Assembly: GCA_014800735.1 (NCBI GenBank)
Contig: JAAVFP010000012.1
Coordinates: 43,692 to 107,691, forward strand
DNA: 64,000 bases
Direction of reading: 5' to 3'
Origin: Bacteroidales bacterium
GTDB lineage: Bacteria > Bacteroidota > Bacteroidia > Bacteroidales > Muribaculaceae
The notes below the pieces were generated by a model. That model was given only the letters and a program-made list of their open reading frames with translations. It was not told where the DNA came from and did no database searches. The position numbers were made by a program, and so were the translations under genes. The stretch's first letter is position 1. Each line of letters opens with the position of its first letter. Positions 40,627 through 51,455 of the stretch are shown piece after piece.

Positions 40627-41976
40627 TCAGTAGGCCTGACCGGTGGTACGACCTTTGATTTTGCCTTCCTTCATCAGACCGTCGTAGTGGTGCATCATCA
40701 GGTGCGACTCAACCTGCTGGAGGGTGTCAAGCACAACTCCGACAAGAATCAGCAGCGATGTGCCGCCGAAGAACTGGGCGAAGTTCTGGCTGATACCGAA
40801 GAAGCGGGCGAAAGCCGGCATGATGGCCACAATTCCGAGGAATATGGAGCCGGGAAGGGTGATGCGCGACATTACGGCATCGAGGTACTCTACGGTTTTC
40901 TTGCCGGGTTTTACGCCGGGGATGAAACCCTGGTTGCGCTTCAGGTCCTCGGCCATCTGGGTGGGACGCACGGTGATGGCGGTGTAGAAGTAGGTGAACG
41001 CTACGATGAGGACGAAGAACACGAAGTTGTACCAGAAGCTGTTGATGTCGGTGAAGGCGTGGAAGAAGCCACTCTCGCCCGAGCGGAAGCCGCTGAGCGC
41101 CATCGGGATGAACATGATGGCCTGGGCGAAGATGATGGGCATAACGCCGGCGGCGTTGACCTTCAGGGGGATGTACTGGCGGGCGCCTCCGTACTGGCGG
41201 TTGCCGACGATACGCTTGGCGTACTGCACGGGCACTTTGCGGGTGCCCTGAACCAGCAGCACAGCGCCGACGGTAACGGCGAACAGGAGCACGAGCTCAA
41301 CGATGAACATCACAAGACCGCCCTGGCTGCCCGATGCACCCGGCAGACGGCTTACGAATTCGTAGTAGAGAGCTCCCGGGAGACGGGCAATGATACCTAC
41401 AAGGATGATGAAGGAGATACCATTGCCGATGCCACGGTCGGTGATGCGCTCGCCAAGCCACATGATGAACATGGAGCCGGCGGCGAGGATGATGGTCAGA
41501 TATACCACGGTCCAGAAGCCCAGGGTCAGGGCGGAACCGTTGTGAGCACCGTTCACCTGAATCTGAAGGTTGATCAGATAAGAAGGAGCCTGCAGGAACA
41601 GGATCAGAACGGTGAGATAACGGGTGTACTGGTTGAGTTTCTGACGACCGCTTTCGCCCTCACGCTGCATCTTCTGGAAAGAGGGCAGAATCATGCCGCA
41701 CAGCTGAATCACGATGGATGCTGTGATGTAGGGCATGATACCGAGAGCGAAGATGGATGCCTGGGAGAAGGCACCACCGGAGAACATGTCGAGAAGCTGC
41801 ATCAGACCGCTCTTGTTGGTGAAGCTGGCAAGAGCGTCGATGGCCTCCGGCGAGATGCCGGGCAGCACAACATAGCAACCCACGCGGTAGATGAATACCA
41901 GCAGAAGGGTCACCAGGATGCGCTTGCGCAGCTCCTCGATAGTCCAGATGTTTTTGAGGGTGTCGATAAATCTCAT
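40627..41976 (-). CDS. secY: Preprotein translocase subunit SecY
   Basis: 10-TM-like protein in canonical spc position; GERITDRGIGNGISFII. Confidence 0.98.
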   Translation of the reverse strand: MRFIDTLKNIWTIEELRKRILVTLLLVFIYRVGCYVVLPGISPEAIDALASFTNKSGLMQLLDMFSGGAFSQASIFALGIMPYITASIVIQLCGMILPSFQKMQREGESGRQKLNQYTRYLTVLILFLQAPSYLINLQIQVNGAHNGSALTLGFWTVVYLTIILAAGSMFIMWLGERITDRGIGNGISFIILVGIIARLPGALYYEFVSRLPGASGSQGGLVMFIVELVLLFAVTVGAVLLVQGTRKVPVQYAKRIVGNRQYGGARQYIPLKVNAAGVMPIIFAQAIMFIPMALSGFRSGESGFFHAFTDINSFWYNFVFFVLIVAFTYFYTAITVRPTQMAEDLKRNQGFIPGVKPGKKTVEYLDAVMSRITLPGSIFLGIVAIMPAFARFFGISQNFAQFFGGTSLLILVGVVLDTLQQVESHLMMHHYDGLMKEGKIKGRTTGQAY

Positions 41977-41978
41977 AG

Positions 41979-42425
41979 TCAGATGGTTTGTGCAGTACCA
42001 CCTGCAGCTTCGATAGCTGCTTTGGCTGCTGCGGAGAAGGCGTTGGCTTCAACGGTGAGGGCTTTGTCGATGGAACCGCTTGCCAGAATCTTGACAAGCT
42101 GGCCGCGACGCAGGTAGCCTGCTGCACGGAGTTCCTCGATGCCTACCTTCTGAAGCTGACGTGCCTCTGCGAGGGCCGACAGGAGATTCAGATTGATTGC
42201 CTTGTATTCAACGCGATTGATATTCTTGAAGCCGTATTTGGGGAGGCGACGCTGGAGAGGCATCTGACCACCTTCGAAACCAATCTTACGGCTGTAGCCG
42301 GAGCGCGACTTAGCACCCTTGTGACCGCGGGTAGATGTGCCGCCCTTGCCGGAGCCGGGACCACGGCCGATACGAGTCTTGCCTTTTACCGAACCCGGTG
42401 CGGGCTGGAGATTAGATAAGTCCAT
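41979..42425 (-). CDS. rplO: 50S ribosomal protein L15
   Basis: MDLSNLQPAPGSVKGKTRIGRGPGSGKGGTSTRGHKGAKSRSGY. Confidence 0.98.
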   Translation of the reverse strand: MDLSNLQPAPGSVKGKTRIGRGPGSGKGGTSTRGHKGAKSRSGYSRKIGFEGGQMPLQRRLPKYGFKNINRVEYKAINLNLLSALAEARQLQKVGIEELRAAGYLRRGQLVKILASGSIDKALTVEANAFSAAAKAAIEAAGGTAQTI

Positions 42426-42439
42426 TTCGTATTTATGTT

Positions 42440-42619
42440 TTATGCGTTAGTCACTTCAACGAGGTGACGCACTTTGTTTACCATTCCCATCACACTGGGG
42501 GTGTCTTCTTTCACCACGGTGTGATACATTTTCTTGAGGCCGAGAGCGTCGAGAGTACGCTTCTGAACTGCGGGGCAGTTGATTCGGCTCTTAATCTGAG
42601 TGATTTTAATCTGTGCCAT
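42440..42619 (-). CDS. rpmD: 50S ribosomal protein L30
   Basis: MAQIKITQIKSRINCPAVQKRTLDALGLKKM. Confidence 0.96.
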   Translation of the reverse strand: MAQIKITQIKSRINCPAVQKRTLDALGLKKMYHTVVKEDTPSVMGMVNKVRHLVEVTNA

Positions 42620-42649
42620 TTTCAAATGTGCTTGAAAAGTTGAACCGAA

Positions 42650-43168
42650 TTAGCCTTTGAACACTTTTTCAACCGAAATGCCGCGGTTCTGAGCCACGAT
42701 GGCGGGCGAGCGCATTTCGTCGAGAGCGGCGATGGTTGCCTTCACGAGGTTGTGGGGGTTGGACGAGCCCTTGGACTTAGCCAGCACGTCGGTGATACCT
42801 ACACTCTCGAGCACGGCACGCATAGCACCACCGGCTTTCACACCGGTACCGTGGCTTGCGGGCTTGAGGATGATGCGGCTGCCGCCGAATTTAGCCACCT
42901 GCTCGTGGGGGATGGTGCCTTTGTGAACGGGCACGCGGATGAGGTTCTTCTTGGCAGCTTCAACGCCCTTGGCGATAGCGGCCTGAACTTCGTTGGCTTT
43001 GCCGAGGCCCCAGCCTACTACGCCGTCTTCATTTCCGACAACGACGATGGCTGCGAAGGTGAAAGTACGGCCACCCTTGGTTACCTTGGTAACGCGGTTG
43101 ATAGCCACCAGGCGGTCCTTGAGTTCGAGGTCGCCGGTTGATTTTACACGATTGTTTCTTTTAGCCAT
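42650..43168 (-). CDS. rpsE: 30S ribosomal protein S5
   Basis: [30 protein letters not shown]. Confidence 0.98.
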   Translation of the reverse strand: MAKRNNRVKSTGDLELKDRLVAINRVTKVTKGGRTFTFAAIVVVGNEDGVVGWGLGKANEVQAAIAKGVEAAKKNLIRVPVHKGTIPHEQVAKFGGSRIILKPASHGTGVKAGGAMRAVLESVGITDVLAKSKGSSNPHNLVKATIAALDEMRSPAIVAQNRGISVEKVFKG

Positions 43169-43173
43169 ATTTA

Positions 43174-43518
43174 TCAGAATTTGAGGCCGGCGCTGCGGGC
43201 AGCATCAGCAAGGGATTTAACACGACCGTGGAAGAGGTAGCCGTTGCGGTCGAAAACTACTTCGGTGATACCGGCTTCGAGAGCCTTGGCGGCAACAGCT
43301 GCGCCAACCTTGGCTGCGATTTCGCATTTGGTTGCCTTTTCGTCCATACCTTTGGAGGAAGCTGCAACGAGAGTACGGCCTTCGGCGTCGTCGATGAGCT
43401 GAACGTAGATCTGCTTGTTGCTGCGGAAGACGGTCATGCGGGGACGCTCAGCGGTGCCGGAGATTTTACCGCGGATGCGGGTTTTGATTTTATTACGTCT
43501 TTGGATCTTGGTGATCAT
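43174..43518 (-). CDS. rplR: 50S ribosomal protein L18
   Basis: [26 protein letters not shown]. Confidence 0.98.
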   Translation of the reverse strand: MITKIQRRNKIKTRIRGKISGTAERPRMTVFRSNKQIYVQLIDDAEGRTLVAASSKGMDEKATKCEIAAKVGAAVAAKALEAGITEVVFDRNGYLFHGRVKSLADAARSAGLKF

Positions 43519-43538
43519 AATAGTATCAGCGTTTAATG

Positions 43539-44099
43539 TTATTTGGCACCGGCCTTCTTACCGGACTTGCGGCGGATAACCTCGCCGACAAACTTGATAC
43601 CCTTGCCCTTGTAAGGTTCGGGCTTGCGGAGCGAACGAATCTTTGCGCACACCTGGCCCAGGAGCTGCTTATCGGCGCTTTCGAGGATGATGAGCGGGTT
43701 TTTGTTACGTTCGGTCTTAGCTTCAACAGCCACTTCGGGCGGAAGCTTGATATAGATAGCGTGGGAGAAGCCGAGGGAGAGCTCGAGGACCTGGCCGGTG
43801 GAAGTGGCGCGGTAACCTACACCCACGAGTTCCATTTCTTTTTTGTAACGGTTGTGAACGCCTTCCACCATGTTGTGGATCAGAGCGCGGAACAGACCGT
43901 GCTGTGCGCGGTGTTCGCGGTCGTCGCTGGGGCGGGTCACGATTACGTGGTTGCCTTCAACAGCTACGGTGAGATCGGGGTGGAATTCCTGGCGGAGTTC
44001 GCCATATTTGCCTTTGACGGTCACGACGTGGTTCTTGTCATCAACCGTTACGGTTACTCCAGCGGGGATTTCGATGGGAGCTTTACCAATTCTTGACAT
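43539..44099 (-). CDS. rplF: 50S ribosomal protein L6
   Basis: [30 protein letters not shown]. Confidence 0.98.
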   Translation of the reverse strand: MSRIGKAPIEIPAGVTVTVDDKNHVVTVKGKYGELRQEFHPDLTVAVEGNHVIVTRPSDDREHRAQHGLFRALIHNMVEGVHNRYKKEMELVGVGYRATSTGQVLELSLGFSHAIYIKLPPEVAVEAKTERNKNPLIILESADKQLLGQVCAKIRSLRKPEPYKGKGIKFVGEVIRRKSGKKAGAK

Positions 44100-44126
44100 A
44101 GTTCTATGTTTGTTTTTAACGGTTGA

Positions 44127-44525
44127 TTAGTAAACGTAGCAGAGGACCTCGCCGCCGATTTTGAGGTCGGCAGCCTTTTTGTTGGTCATCACGCCTTGCG
44201 AAGTGGAAAGGATAGCGATGCCGAGGCCGTTGAGCACGCGGGGCATATCCTTGTAGCCGGTGTACTGGCGGAGGCCGGGACGGGAAACTCGCTTGAGACC
44301 CTTGATGGCGTTGACGCGGTCAACCGGATCGTATTTGAGGGCGATTTTGATTGTACCCTGATTGTTGTCACCTTCTACGAACTTGTAGTTGAGGATGTAA
44401 CCCTGTTCGAAGAGGATTTTGGTGATTTCTTTCTTCAAGTTCGAGGCGGGAACTTCAACCACGCGGTGGTTGGCTTTGACCGCGTTCCTCAATCTTGTAA
44501 GATAATCTGCGATAGGATCAGTCAT
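44127..44525 (-). CDS. rpsH: 30S ribosomal protein S8
   Basis: MTDPIADYLTRLRNAVKANHRVVEVPAS. Confidence 0.98.
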   Translation of the reverse strand: MTDPIADYLTRLRNAVKANHRVVEVPASNLKKEITKILFEQGYILNYKFVEGDNNQGTIKIALKYDPVDRVNAIKGLKRVSRPGLRQYTGYKDMPRVLNGLGIAILSTSQGVMTNKKAADLKIGGEVLCYVY

Positions 44526-44663
44526 TTGTTTGATGTTGTTTAAATTGATTGGGCCGAATTGCCCAACAATATTTAATACTCTCTTTTGCCGACTCGCCGA
44601 ATATCGCCCGTGGGGCGATTGCGGCGCTGCCGGAATAGAAGGGAGTCAAGCCGGGGAGAGTGA

Positions 44664-44981
44664 TTACCAGCTTGCCTTTTTAACACCGGGGATAAGACCT
44701 GCGGAAGCCATCTCGCGGAACTGAATACGCGACAGGCCGAACTGGCGCATGTATCCTTTGGGACGACCGGTGATGGTGCAGCGGTTGTGCTTGCGGATGT
44801 AGCTTGAGTTCTTGGGCAGTTTCTGAAGCTCCTGGGCAGCCTCGTAGGCAGCCTGGCGCTTTTCGTCGTCATCCTCGTAAGCGGCGTTGATGATTTTCTT
44901 GAGGGCAGCGCGGCGCTCGGCGTACTTTTCAACCAGGCGTGCACGCTTCACCTCGCGAGCTTTCATTGATTCTTTTGCCAT
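44664..44981 (-). CDS. rpsN: 30S ribosomal protein S14
   Basis: [41 protein letters not shown]. Confidence 0.97.
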   Translation of the reverse strand: MAKESMKAREVKRARLVEKYAERRAALKKIINAAYEDDDEKRQAAYEAAQELQKLPKNSSYIRKHNRCTITGRPKGYMRQFGLSRIQFREMASAGLIPGVKKASW

Positions 44982-44990
44982 AGGGGAGAA

Positions 44991-45539
44991 TTATTTTTTA
45001 GCGTTTTTGAAGGGGAGACCGAATTGCTTGAGCAGTGCGTAGCCTTCCTCGTCGGTGTTGGCTGAGGTTACGAAGGTGATGTTCATACCCATCAGCTTGT
45101 TGATGTTGTCGATGTTGATTTCGGGGAAGATGATCTGCTCGGTGATGCCGAGGGTGTAGTTGCCACGGCCGTCGAGCTTGCCTTCGATGCCCTTGAAGTC
45201 GCGGATACGGGGCAGAGCCACACGAATCAGACGCTCCAGGAATTCGTACATTTTCTCGCGACGGAGGGTTACACGAACGCCAACGGGCATTTTCTTACGG
45301 AGTTTGAAGTTCGAGATGTCCTTCTTGGAAAGGGTAGCCACAGCTTTCTGGCCGGTGATGGCGGTGAGCTCGTTGATGGCGGTCTCGATGAGTTTCTTGT
45401 CCTGGGTGGCAGCACCGATACCCTGGTTGATGACGATTTTTTCCAGGCGGGGCACCTGCATTACGGTCGAGTAGTTGAACTCTTTCTCGAGCGCGGGAAC
45501 GATGCGTTCCTTATAGTCTTTTTGCAGAGTAGTGCTCAT
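44991..45539 (-). CDS. rplE: 50S ribosomal protein L5
   Basis: [36 protein letters not shown]. Confidence 0.98.
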   Translation of the reverse strand: MSTTLQKDYKERIVPALEKEFNYSTVMQVPRLEKIVINQGIGAATQDKKLIETAINELTAITGQKAVATLSKKDISNFKLRKKMPVGVRVTLRREKMYEFLERLIRVALPRIRDFKGIEGKLDGRGNYTLGITEQIIFPEINIDNINKLMGMNITFVTSANTDEEGYALLKQFGLPFKNAKK

Positions 45540-45853
45540 TTGATTTCCTGATTGGATTTTTTAGCGATGCGGACTGCTCGGCCGTCGACGCGCTTGATGC
45601 TGATGCGGGTGGGTTTGCCGCTCTTGGGGTCGATGAGGCTGAGGTTGGAGATGTTGATGGGCGCTTCCTTCTTGATGAGGCCACCCTGGGGGTGCTGTGC
45701 GCTGGGCTTGGTAGCCTTGGTCACGATATTAACGCCTTCGACGATGGCACGGTACTTCTGGCGGTCTACGGAGAGCACGCGTCCGGTCTTGCCTTTGTCG
45801 TCGCCCGAGAGGACGTAGACGTTGTCACCCTTCTTGATGTGGATCTTGATCAT
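45536..45853 (-). CDS. rplX: 50S ribosomal protein L24
   Basis: [22 protein letters not shown]. Confidence 0.97.
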   Translation of the reverse strand: MIKIHIKKGDNVYVLSGDDKGKTGRVLSVDRQKYRAIVEGVNIVTKATKPSAQHPQGGLIKKEAPINISNLSLIDPKSGKPTRISIKRVDGRAVRIAKKSNQEIK

Positions 45854-45889
45854 TGCTTTATTGATTTGCTATTTCCGTTGGGTGGTAGA

Positions 45890-46255
45890 TTAGAGAACCT
45901 CGGGAGCGAGGGAAACGATTTTCATGTTCTTGGCGCGGAGCTCGCGGGCTACGGGGCCGAAGATACGGGTGCCGCGGAGGTCGCCGTCGTTCTTGAGCAG
46001 AACGCAGGCGTTGTCGTCGAAACGGATGTAGGAACCGTCGGGACGGCGAACTTCCTTCTTGGTGCGAACCACCATTGCGCGGGAAACAGTGCCCTTCTTG
46101 ACGTCGGAGCCGGGGATAGCGCTCTTGACGGTAACGACGATGATGTCGCCCACAGAGGCATAGCGACGTCCGGTGCCGCCGAGGACGTGGATGCAGAGGC
46201 ATTCCTTTGCGCCGCTGTTGTCGGCTACGGTAAGGCGTGATTCTGTCTGTATCAT
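45890..46255 (-). CDS. rplN: 50S ribosomal protein L14
   Basis: [27 protein letters not shown]. Confidence 0.98.
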   Translation of the reverse strand: MIQTESRLTVADNSGAKECLCIHVLGGTGRRYASVGDIIVVTVKSAIPGSDVKKGTVSRAMVVRTKKEVRRPDGSYIRFDDNACVLLKNDGDLRGTRIFGPVARELRAKNMKIVSLAPEVL

Positions 46256-46257
46256 TG

Positions 46258-46518
46258 TTACTTAACTTTTTCGATGATTTCTACTAATCTCCAGCGTTTG
46301 GTTTTGCTGAGGGGGCGGGTTTCCATCAGACGTACGGTATCGCCGACGGAGCATTCGTTGTTCTCGTCGTGTGCGTGGTACTTTTTGGTCTTGTTGACGA
46401 ACTTACCGTAGATGGGGTGTTTCTCCTTCCATTTAACGGCTACGGTGATGGTCTTGTCGCCCTTGTTGCTGGTTACCACGCCGATGCGCTCTTTGCGCAG
46501 GTTACGTTTTTCTTCCAT
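46258..46518 (-). CDS. rpsQ: 30S ribosomal protein S17
   Basis: [33 protein letters not shown]. Confidence 0.98.
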   Translation of the reverse strand: MEEKRNLRKERIGVVTSNKGDKTITVAVKWKEKHPIYGKFVNKTKKYHAHDENNECSVGDTVRLMETRPLSKTKRWRLVEIIEKVK

Positions 46519-46532
46519 GTTTGCTGGCTGTA

Positions 46533-46727
46533 TTATTTGTTGAGTTCGCGGCGACGGAGCTCGGTCTTGACGCGAGCAATCATACGGCGGTCGGCGGTGA
46601 TCTTTGCGGTATTGTCCAGAGGAGTTACTGCGTGGTTGATCTTGGCCTGAAGGTATTCCTTCTCCATCTGCTGGAGACGGTCCTTCAGGTCAGCTGTGGC
46701 CATTTCGCGGATTTCTTCTTTCTTCAT
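46533..46727 (-). CDS. rpmC: 50S ribosomal protein L29
   Basis: [34 protein letters not shown]. Confidence 0.96.
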   Translation of the reverse strand: MKKEEIREMATADLKDRLQQMEKEYLQAKINHAVTPLDNTAKITADRRMIARVKTELRRRELNK

Positions 46728-46734
46728 AGCTTAA

Positions 46735-47166
46735 TTACACGTTTTGAGTGGGGTCGTAGTCACGACGAACGATGAATTTGGTGACCACGGGAAGCTTCTG
46801 AGCTGCGAGGCGCAGTGCTTCCTTGGCGATGTCGTAGCTTACGCCTTCAACCTCCAGGATGATGCGGCCGGGAGTAACGGGAGCTACGAAGCCTTCGGGC
46901 GAACCTTTACCTTTACCCATGCGGACTTCGGCAGGCTTCTTGGTGATGGGTTTGTCCGGGAAGATACGGATCCAGATCTGACCCTGACGCTGCATATAAC
47001 GTGTCACCGCGATACGGGCGGCCTCTATCTGACGGCCGGTAATCCACTTGGACTCGAGCGTCTTGATGCCGAACGAGCCGAAGGCAAGCTGGTTGCCACG
47101 CTGGGCATTACCTTTCATGCGGCCTTTTTGGGCGCGGCGGAATTTTGTTTTCTTAGGCTGTAACAT
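46735..47166 (-). CDS. rplP: 50S ribosomal protein L16
   Basis: [33 protein letters not shown]. Confidence 0.98.
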   Translation of the reverse strand: MLQPKKTKFRRAQKGRMKGNAQRGNQLAFGSFGIKTLESKWITGRQIEAARIAVTRYMQRQGQIWIRIFPDKPITKKPAEVRMGKGKGSPEGFVAPVTPGRIILEVEGVSYDIAKEALRLAAQKLPVVTKFIVRRDYDPTQNV

Positions 47167-47192
47167 TGTTCAATCTAATGTTTGCAGGTGGA

Positions 47193-47930
47193 TTAACGGT
47201 TGTTTTTGGGAGCACGGAAACCACCGCGGCGCTCGCGGCCCTTGCCACCGGCGGGACGACCGCCTTCTTTCTGATTGTTGGTAAACTGGGGAGCGAGGTC
47301 GCGCTTGCCGTAAACTTCGCCACGGCAAATCCAAACCTTCACGCCGATTACACCAACTTTGGTGTGAGCTTCAACGAGAGCGTAGTCGATATCGGCACGG
47401 AGGGTGTGCAGCGGAGTGCGACCTTCCTTGAACATCTCGCTGCGGGCCATTTCGGCACCGTTGAGACGGCCGGATACCTGAATCTTCACGCCTTCGGCGC
47501 CTGCACGCATGGTGGAGGCAACGGCCATTTTGACAGCACGGCGGTAAGCCACCTTGCCTTCAATCTGGCGGGCGATGTTCGAAGCCACGATAGCGGCATC
47601 GAGCTCGGGACGTTTCACTTCGTAGATGTTGATCTGAACGTCCTTGTCGGTGATTTTCTTAAGCTCTTCCTTGAGTTTTTCCACTTCCTGGCCACCCTTG
47701 CCGATAATCAGGCCGGGACGGCTGGTGCAGACGGTGATGGTGATGAGCTTGAGCGTACGCTCGATAACGATACGCGAGACACTGCATTTTGCCAGACGTA
47801 CGTTGAGATATTCGCGGAGGCGGTAGTCTTCGAGGATGTTGGCGGGGAATTTGCCCTTCTCTGACCAGTTCGAGTCCCAGCCACGAATTACGCCCAGGCG
47901 GTTGCTGATAGGATTAACTTTCTGTCCCAT
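47193..47930 (-). CDS. rpsC: 30S ribosomal protein S3
   Basis: [42 protein letters not shown] domain. Confidence 0.98.
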   Translation of the reverse strand: MGQKVNPISNRLGVIRGWDSNWSEKGKFPANILEDYRLREYLNVRLAKCSVSRIVIERTLKLITITVCTSRPGLIIGKGGQEVEKLKEELKKITDKDVQINIYEVKRPELDAAIVASNIARQIEGKVAYRRAVKMAVASTMRAGAEGVKIQVSGRLNGAEMARSEMFKEGRTPLHTLRADIDYALVEAHTKVGVIGVKVWICRGEVYGKRDLAPQFTNNQKEGGRPAGGKGRERRGGFRAPKNNR

Positions 47931-48343
47931 TATTTAGCCTCGGTATTATTGTTAGCGATAGTGTCAACAACGACGGTCACGTGGTTAGCACGCTTGCGGA
48001 TGCGGTAGCCGCGGCCCTGGGGGGCGGTGCGGAGGCGCTTCAGCATGGGAGCGCAGTTGACGAAGATGGTGCTGATGTAGAGCTCGCCGCTTTCGGCTTT
48101 GCGCTCGTTCTTCTGTTCCCAGTTTGCTACGGCGGAGCGCACGAGTTTCTCGAGGCGTGCAGCAGCTTCTTTATTGGAGAATTTGAGGATGCCGAGGGCG
48201 CGGAACACTTCCTGACCGCGAACCATGTCGGCTACCAGACGCATTTTGCGGGGGGAGGTGGGGATGTTCAGAAGTTTGGCGAAAGCCACGTTCTTCTGCT
48301 CCTCCTTGCGACGGTTGGCTGATAATCTTTTTCTTTCACCCAT
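47930..48343 (-). CDS. rplV: 50S ribosomal protein L22
   Basis: [38 protein letters not shown]. Confidence 0.98.
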   Translation of the reverse strand: MGERKRLSANRRKEEQKNVAFAKLLNIPTSPRKMRLVADMVRGQEVFRALGILKFSNKEAAARLEKLVRSAVANWEQKNERKAESGELYISTIFVNCAPMLKRLRTAPQGRGYRIRKRANHVTVVVDTIANNNTEAK

Positions 48344-48389
48344 TTTATTTTGTCGTCTTAATGTTTGATGATTAGTTTATCAGGTCCGA

Positions 48390-48659
48390 TTATTTTTTCT
48401 TGTTGCCACCGTGGCCGCGGAAGTTGCGCGTAGGAGCGAACTCGCCGAGTTTGTGACCTACCATGTTCTCGGTTACGTAGACGGGGATGAACTTGTTACC
48501 GTTGTGAACGGCAAAAGTGTGGCCTACGAACTCGGGAGCAATCATAGACGCGCGGCTCCAGGTCTTGATGACGTTTTTCTTGCCGGAAGCGTCCATGGCA
48601 GCAACCTTCTTCTCAAGCTTTACGCTGATAAAAGGACCTTTTTTAAGTGAACGGCTCAT
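48390..48659 (-). CDS. rpsS: 30S ribosomal protein S19
   Basis: [28 protein letters not shown]. Confidence 0.98.
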   Translation of the reverse strand: MSRSLKKGPFISVKLEKKVAAMDASGKKNVIKTWSRASMIAPEFVGHTFAVHNGNKFIPVYVTENMVGHKLGEFAPTRNFRGHGGNKKK

Positions 48660-48677
48660 ATATGCTTATTTATCAAA

Positions 48678-49508
48678 TTATTTCTTCTTTCTTCTCTCGA
48701 TGATGTACTTCGACGAGTGCTTCTTGGGCGAGCGTGTCTTCAGGCCCTTGCTGTAGAGGCCCTTGCGGCTGCGGGGATGACCACCGGAAGCGCGGCCTTC
48801 ACCACCACCCATGGGGTGATCGACAGGGTTCATAACAACACCGCGGTTGCGGGGACGACGGCCGAGCCAACGGCTGCGACCTGCCTTGCCGCTGCGCTCC
48901 AGGGAGTGCTCGCTGTTGCCAACGGTACCGATGGTAGCTTTGCACTCGGCGAGAACTTTGCGGGTTTCACCGGAAGGTAATTTGATGATAGCATAGTTTC
49001 CCTCGCGGGATACGAGCTGGGCGAAAGTGCCGGCCGAACGAGCCATGAAAGCGCCCTGGCCGGGACGGAGTTCGATGCAGTGGATAACTGTACCTACAGG
49101 AATTTTGCTCAGGGGAAGGGCGTTGCCTACTTCGGGAGCAGCTTCGGGGCCGCTAAGCAGGGTGGTGCCTACTTCGAGGCCGTTGGGGGCGATGATGTAG
49201 GTCTTAACGCCGTCAACGTAGTAGAGAAGAGCGATGCGGGCCGAACGGTTGGGATCGTACTCGATCGACTTTACTACTGCGGGGATGCCGTCGCGATTTC
49301 TCTTGAAGTCGATGATGCGGTATTTGCGCTTGTGACCACCGCCAAGGTAGCGAGCGGTGAGATGGCCTTCGTTGTTGCGACCGCCGGAGGCGCGCTTGCC
49401 GACTGTAAGAGATTTTTCCGGTGTTGTAGCAGTGATCGTACCTTTGAAGACACCGATAACCTTGTGACGTTGCCCGGGGGTAGTGGGCTTGAATTTTCTT
49501 ACTGCCAT
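48678..49508 (-). CDS. rplB: 50S ribosomal protein L2
   Basis: [26 protein letters not shown]. Confidence 0.99.
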   Translation of the reverse strand: MAVRKFKPTTPGQRHKVIGVFKGTITATTPEKSLTVGKRASGGRNNEGHLTARYLGGGHKRKYRIIDFKRNRDGIPAVVKSIEYDPNRSARIALLYYVDGVKTYIIAPNGLEVGTTLLSGPEAAPEVGNALPLSKIPVGTVIHCIELRPGQGAFMARSAGTFAQLVSREGNYAIIKLPSGETRKVLAECKATIGTVGNSEHSLERSGKAGRSRWLGRRPRNRGVVMNPVDHPMGGGEGRASGGHPRSRKGLYSKGLKTRSPKKHSSKYIIERRKKK

Positions 49509-49516
49509 TTTTATTA

Positions 49517-49807
49517 TTAGATATTGCTGAAGAATTCGATGGTCTGGCCTTCGGCAACGGTTACGTACGCTTTCTTCCAGCGTGCGGTTTTGCCGCGGAG
49601 CAGGCCGCTTTTGGTCCAGCGCGACTTGTTCTTGCCGCGCATGATTGCCGTGTTAACCGAGTCAACCTTCACACCGTAGATCTCCTCAACGAGCGATTTG
49701 ATCTGGTATTTGTTTGCATCGGGGGACACGCGGAACGTGTAGCAATTGCGCTTTTCGGAAAGCTTGGTTGCGCGTTCGGTGATGATGGGCTTGATAGATA
49801 TTTCCAT
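49517..49807 (-). CDS. rplW: 50S ribosomal protein L23
   Basis: [44 protein letters not shown]. Confidence 0.97.
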   Translation of the reverse strand: MEISIKPIITERATKLSEKRNCYTFRVSPDANKYQIKSLVEEIYGVKVDSVNTAIMRGKNKSRWTKSGLLRGKTARWKKAYVTVAEGQTIEFFSNI

Positions 49808-49831
49808 TGTTGTTCCTCCGTTGGGTTGATC

Positions 49832-50452
49832 TTAGAGTTTGTTAATGACTTCAACGCTCTCTTCGGTGAGGACGAGGGCGTTGTTGTTGAGCACGGCGTA
49901 CGTGTTGATGTCCGATGCAGACATCAGTTTTGCATCGGGCACGTTTCGCATCGACAAATATACGTTATTATTTCGGTTTGCCAAAACGACGAGCACTTTT
50001 TTGCCTTCAACTTTAAGATTTTTAGCAAAATTTACGTATTCTTTGGTTTTGGGAGCCTCGAAATTGATATTGTCGACAACGATGATTTCGCCGGCCTGTG
50101 CCTTGAGGCTGAGAGCCGAACGACGTGCGAGATCCTTGAGCTTCTTGTTGAGCTTGAAGCGGTAGTCGCGGGGACGGGGACCGAACACACGGCCACCACC
50201 CACGAGAACGGGCGAGTTGATGTCACCGATACGGCTGCCGCCGCCACCCTTCTGCTTGTGGAGCTTGCGGGTAGAACCGCTCACTTCGGAGCGTTCCTTG
50301 GATTTGTGAGTGCCCTGACGGTGGTTGGCGAGGTACTGCTTAACGTCGAGATAAAGGGCGTGCTCACTGGGTACGATTGCGAAAACCTCGTCGTTGAGGA
50401 TTACCTTACGGCCGGTTTCCTGACCTTGCTGGTTGTATACTGCGAGTTCCAT
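49832..50452 (-). CDS. rplD: 50S ribosomal protein L4
   Basis: [35 protein letters not shown]. Confidence 0.97.
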   Translation of the reverse strand: MELAVYNQQGQETGRKVILNDEVFAIVPSEHALYLDVKQYLANHRQGTHKSKERSEVSGSTRKLHKQKGGGGSRIGDINSPVLVGGGRVFGPRPRDYRFKLNKKLKDLARRSALSLKAQAGEIIVVDNINFEAPKTKEYVNFAKNLKVEGKKVLVVLANRNNNVYLSMRNVPDAKLMSASDINTYAVLNNNALVLTEESVEVINKL

Positions 50453-50454
50453 GT

Positions 50455-51072
50455 TTATTTCTCAATTAAGACGATTGAACCTTTGCTACCGGGGATGGAG
50501 CCTTTAATCATGATAAGGTTGTGTTCGGGGATAACCTTTACTACCTGGAGGTTCTGCACGGTCACACGCTCGTTGCCCATCTGGCCTGCCATGCGCATGC
50601 CTTTGAACACCTTAGCGGGATAGGAGCAGGCACCTACCGAACCGGGGGCGCGGAGGCGGTTGTGCTGGCCGTGAGTGCTCTGGCCGACGCCGCCGAAGCC
50701 GTGACGCTTCACAACGCCCTGGTAGCCTTTACCCTTGCTGGTGCCGACAACATCCACGAAGTCGGCCTCGGTGAAGAGGTCGCATGCGATGGTGTCGCCC
50801 AGTGCGTACTGGTTACCAAATCCTTTGAACTCGGCCAAGTGGCGCTTGGGAGTAACACCGGCTTTGCTGAAGTGGCCCTGTTCGGGCTTGGTAGTGTGCT
50901 TCTCCTTCTTTTCCTCGAAACCGAGCTGGAGAGCTTCGTAACCATCCACATCAGCTGTCTTAACCTGAGTCACAACACAAGGACCTACTTCGATAACAGT
51001 GCACGGAATGTTGCGTCCGTCGGCACTGAAAACGGATGTCATTCCGATTTTCTTTCCAATTAATCCTGGCAT
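50455..51072 (-). CDS. rplC: 50S ribosomal protein L3
   Basis: [32 protein letters not shown]. Confidence 0.98.
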   Translation of the reverse strand: MPGLIGKKIGMTSVFSADGRNIPCTVIEVGPCVVTQVKTADVDGYEALQLGFEEKKEKHTTKPEQGHFSKAGVTPKRHLAEFKGFGNQYALGDTIACDLFTEADFVDVVGTSKGKGYQGVVKRHGFGGVGQSTHGQHNRLRAPGSVGACSYPAKVFKGMRMAGQMGNERVTVQNLQVVKVIPEHNLIMIKGSIPGSKGSIVLIEK

Positions 51073-51128
51073 TTCTCTGTTAATTTGATTAGTTGATTAT
51101 ATTTGGGGTATTTCTGAGAGTGCGGTTA

Positions 51129-51434
51129 TCAGCACTTGATTTCTACTTCAACACCGCTGGGGAGCTCGAGTTTCATCAGAGCGTCCACGATTTTGGGAGT
51201 GGCGTTGTAGATGTCAATCAGGCGCTTGTAGCTGCTGAGCTGGAACTGCTCGCGGCTCTTCTTGTTCACGAAGGTCGAGCGGTTCACGGTGAAGATGCGC
51301 TTGTGGGTGGGCAGGGGGATAGGACCGCTGATCACCGCGCCAATCGATTTCACGGTCTTGACGATCTTCTCGGCGGATTTGTCCACCAGATTGTGGTCGT
51401 AAGATTTGAGTTTGATACGAATGATGGGGTTCAT
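51129..51434 (-). CDS. rpsJ: 30S ribosomal protein S10
   Basis: [39 protein letters not shown]. Confidence 0.98.
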   Translation of the reverse strand: MNPIIRIKLKSYDHNLVDKSAEKIVKTVKSIGAVISGPIPLPTHKRIFTVNRSTFVNKKSREQFQLSSYKRLIDIYNATPKIVDALMKLELPSGVEVEIKC

Positions 51435-51455
51435 ATGCTGAATTGATGTTTTTAA

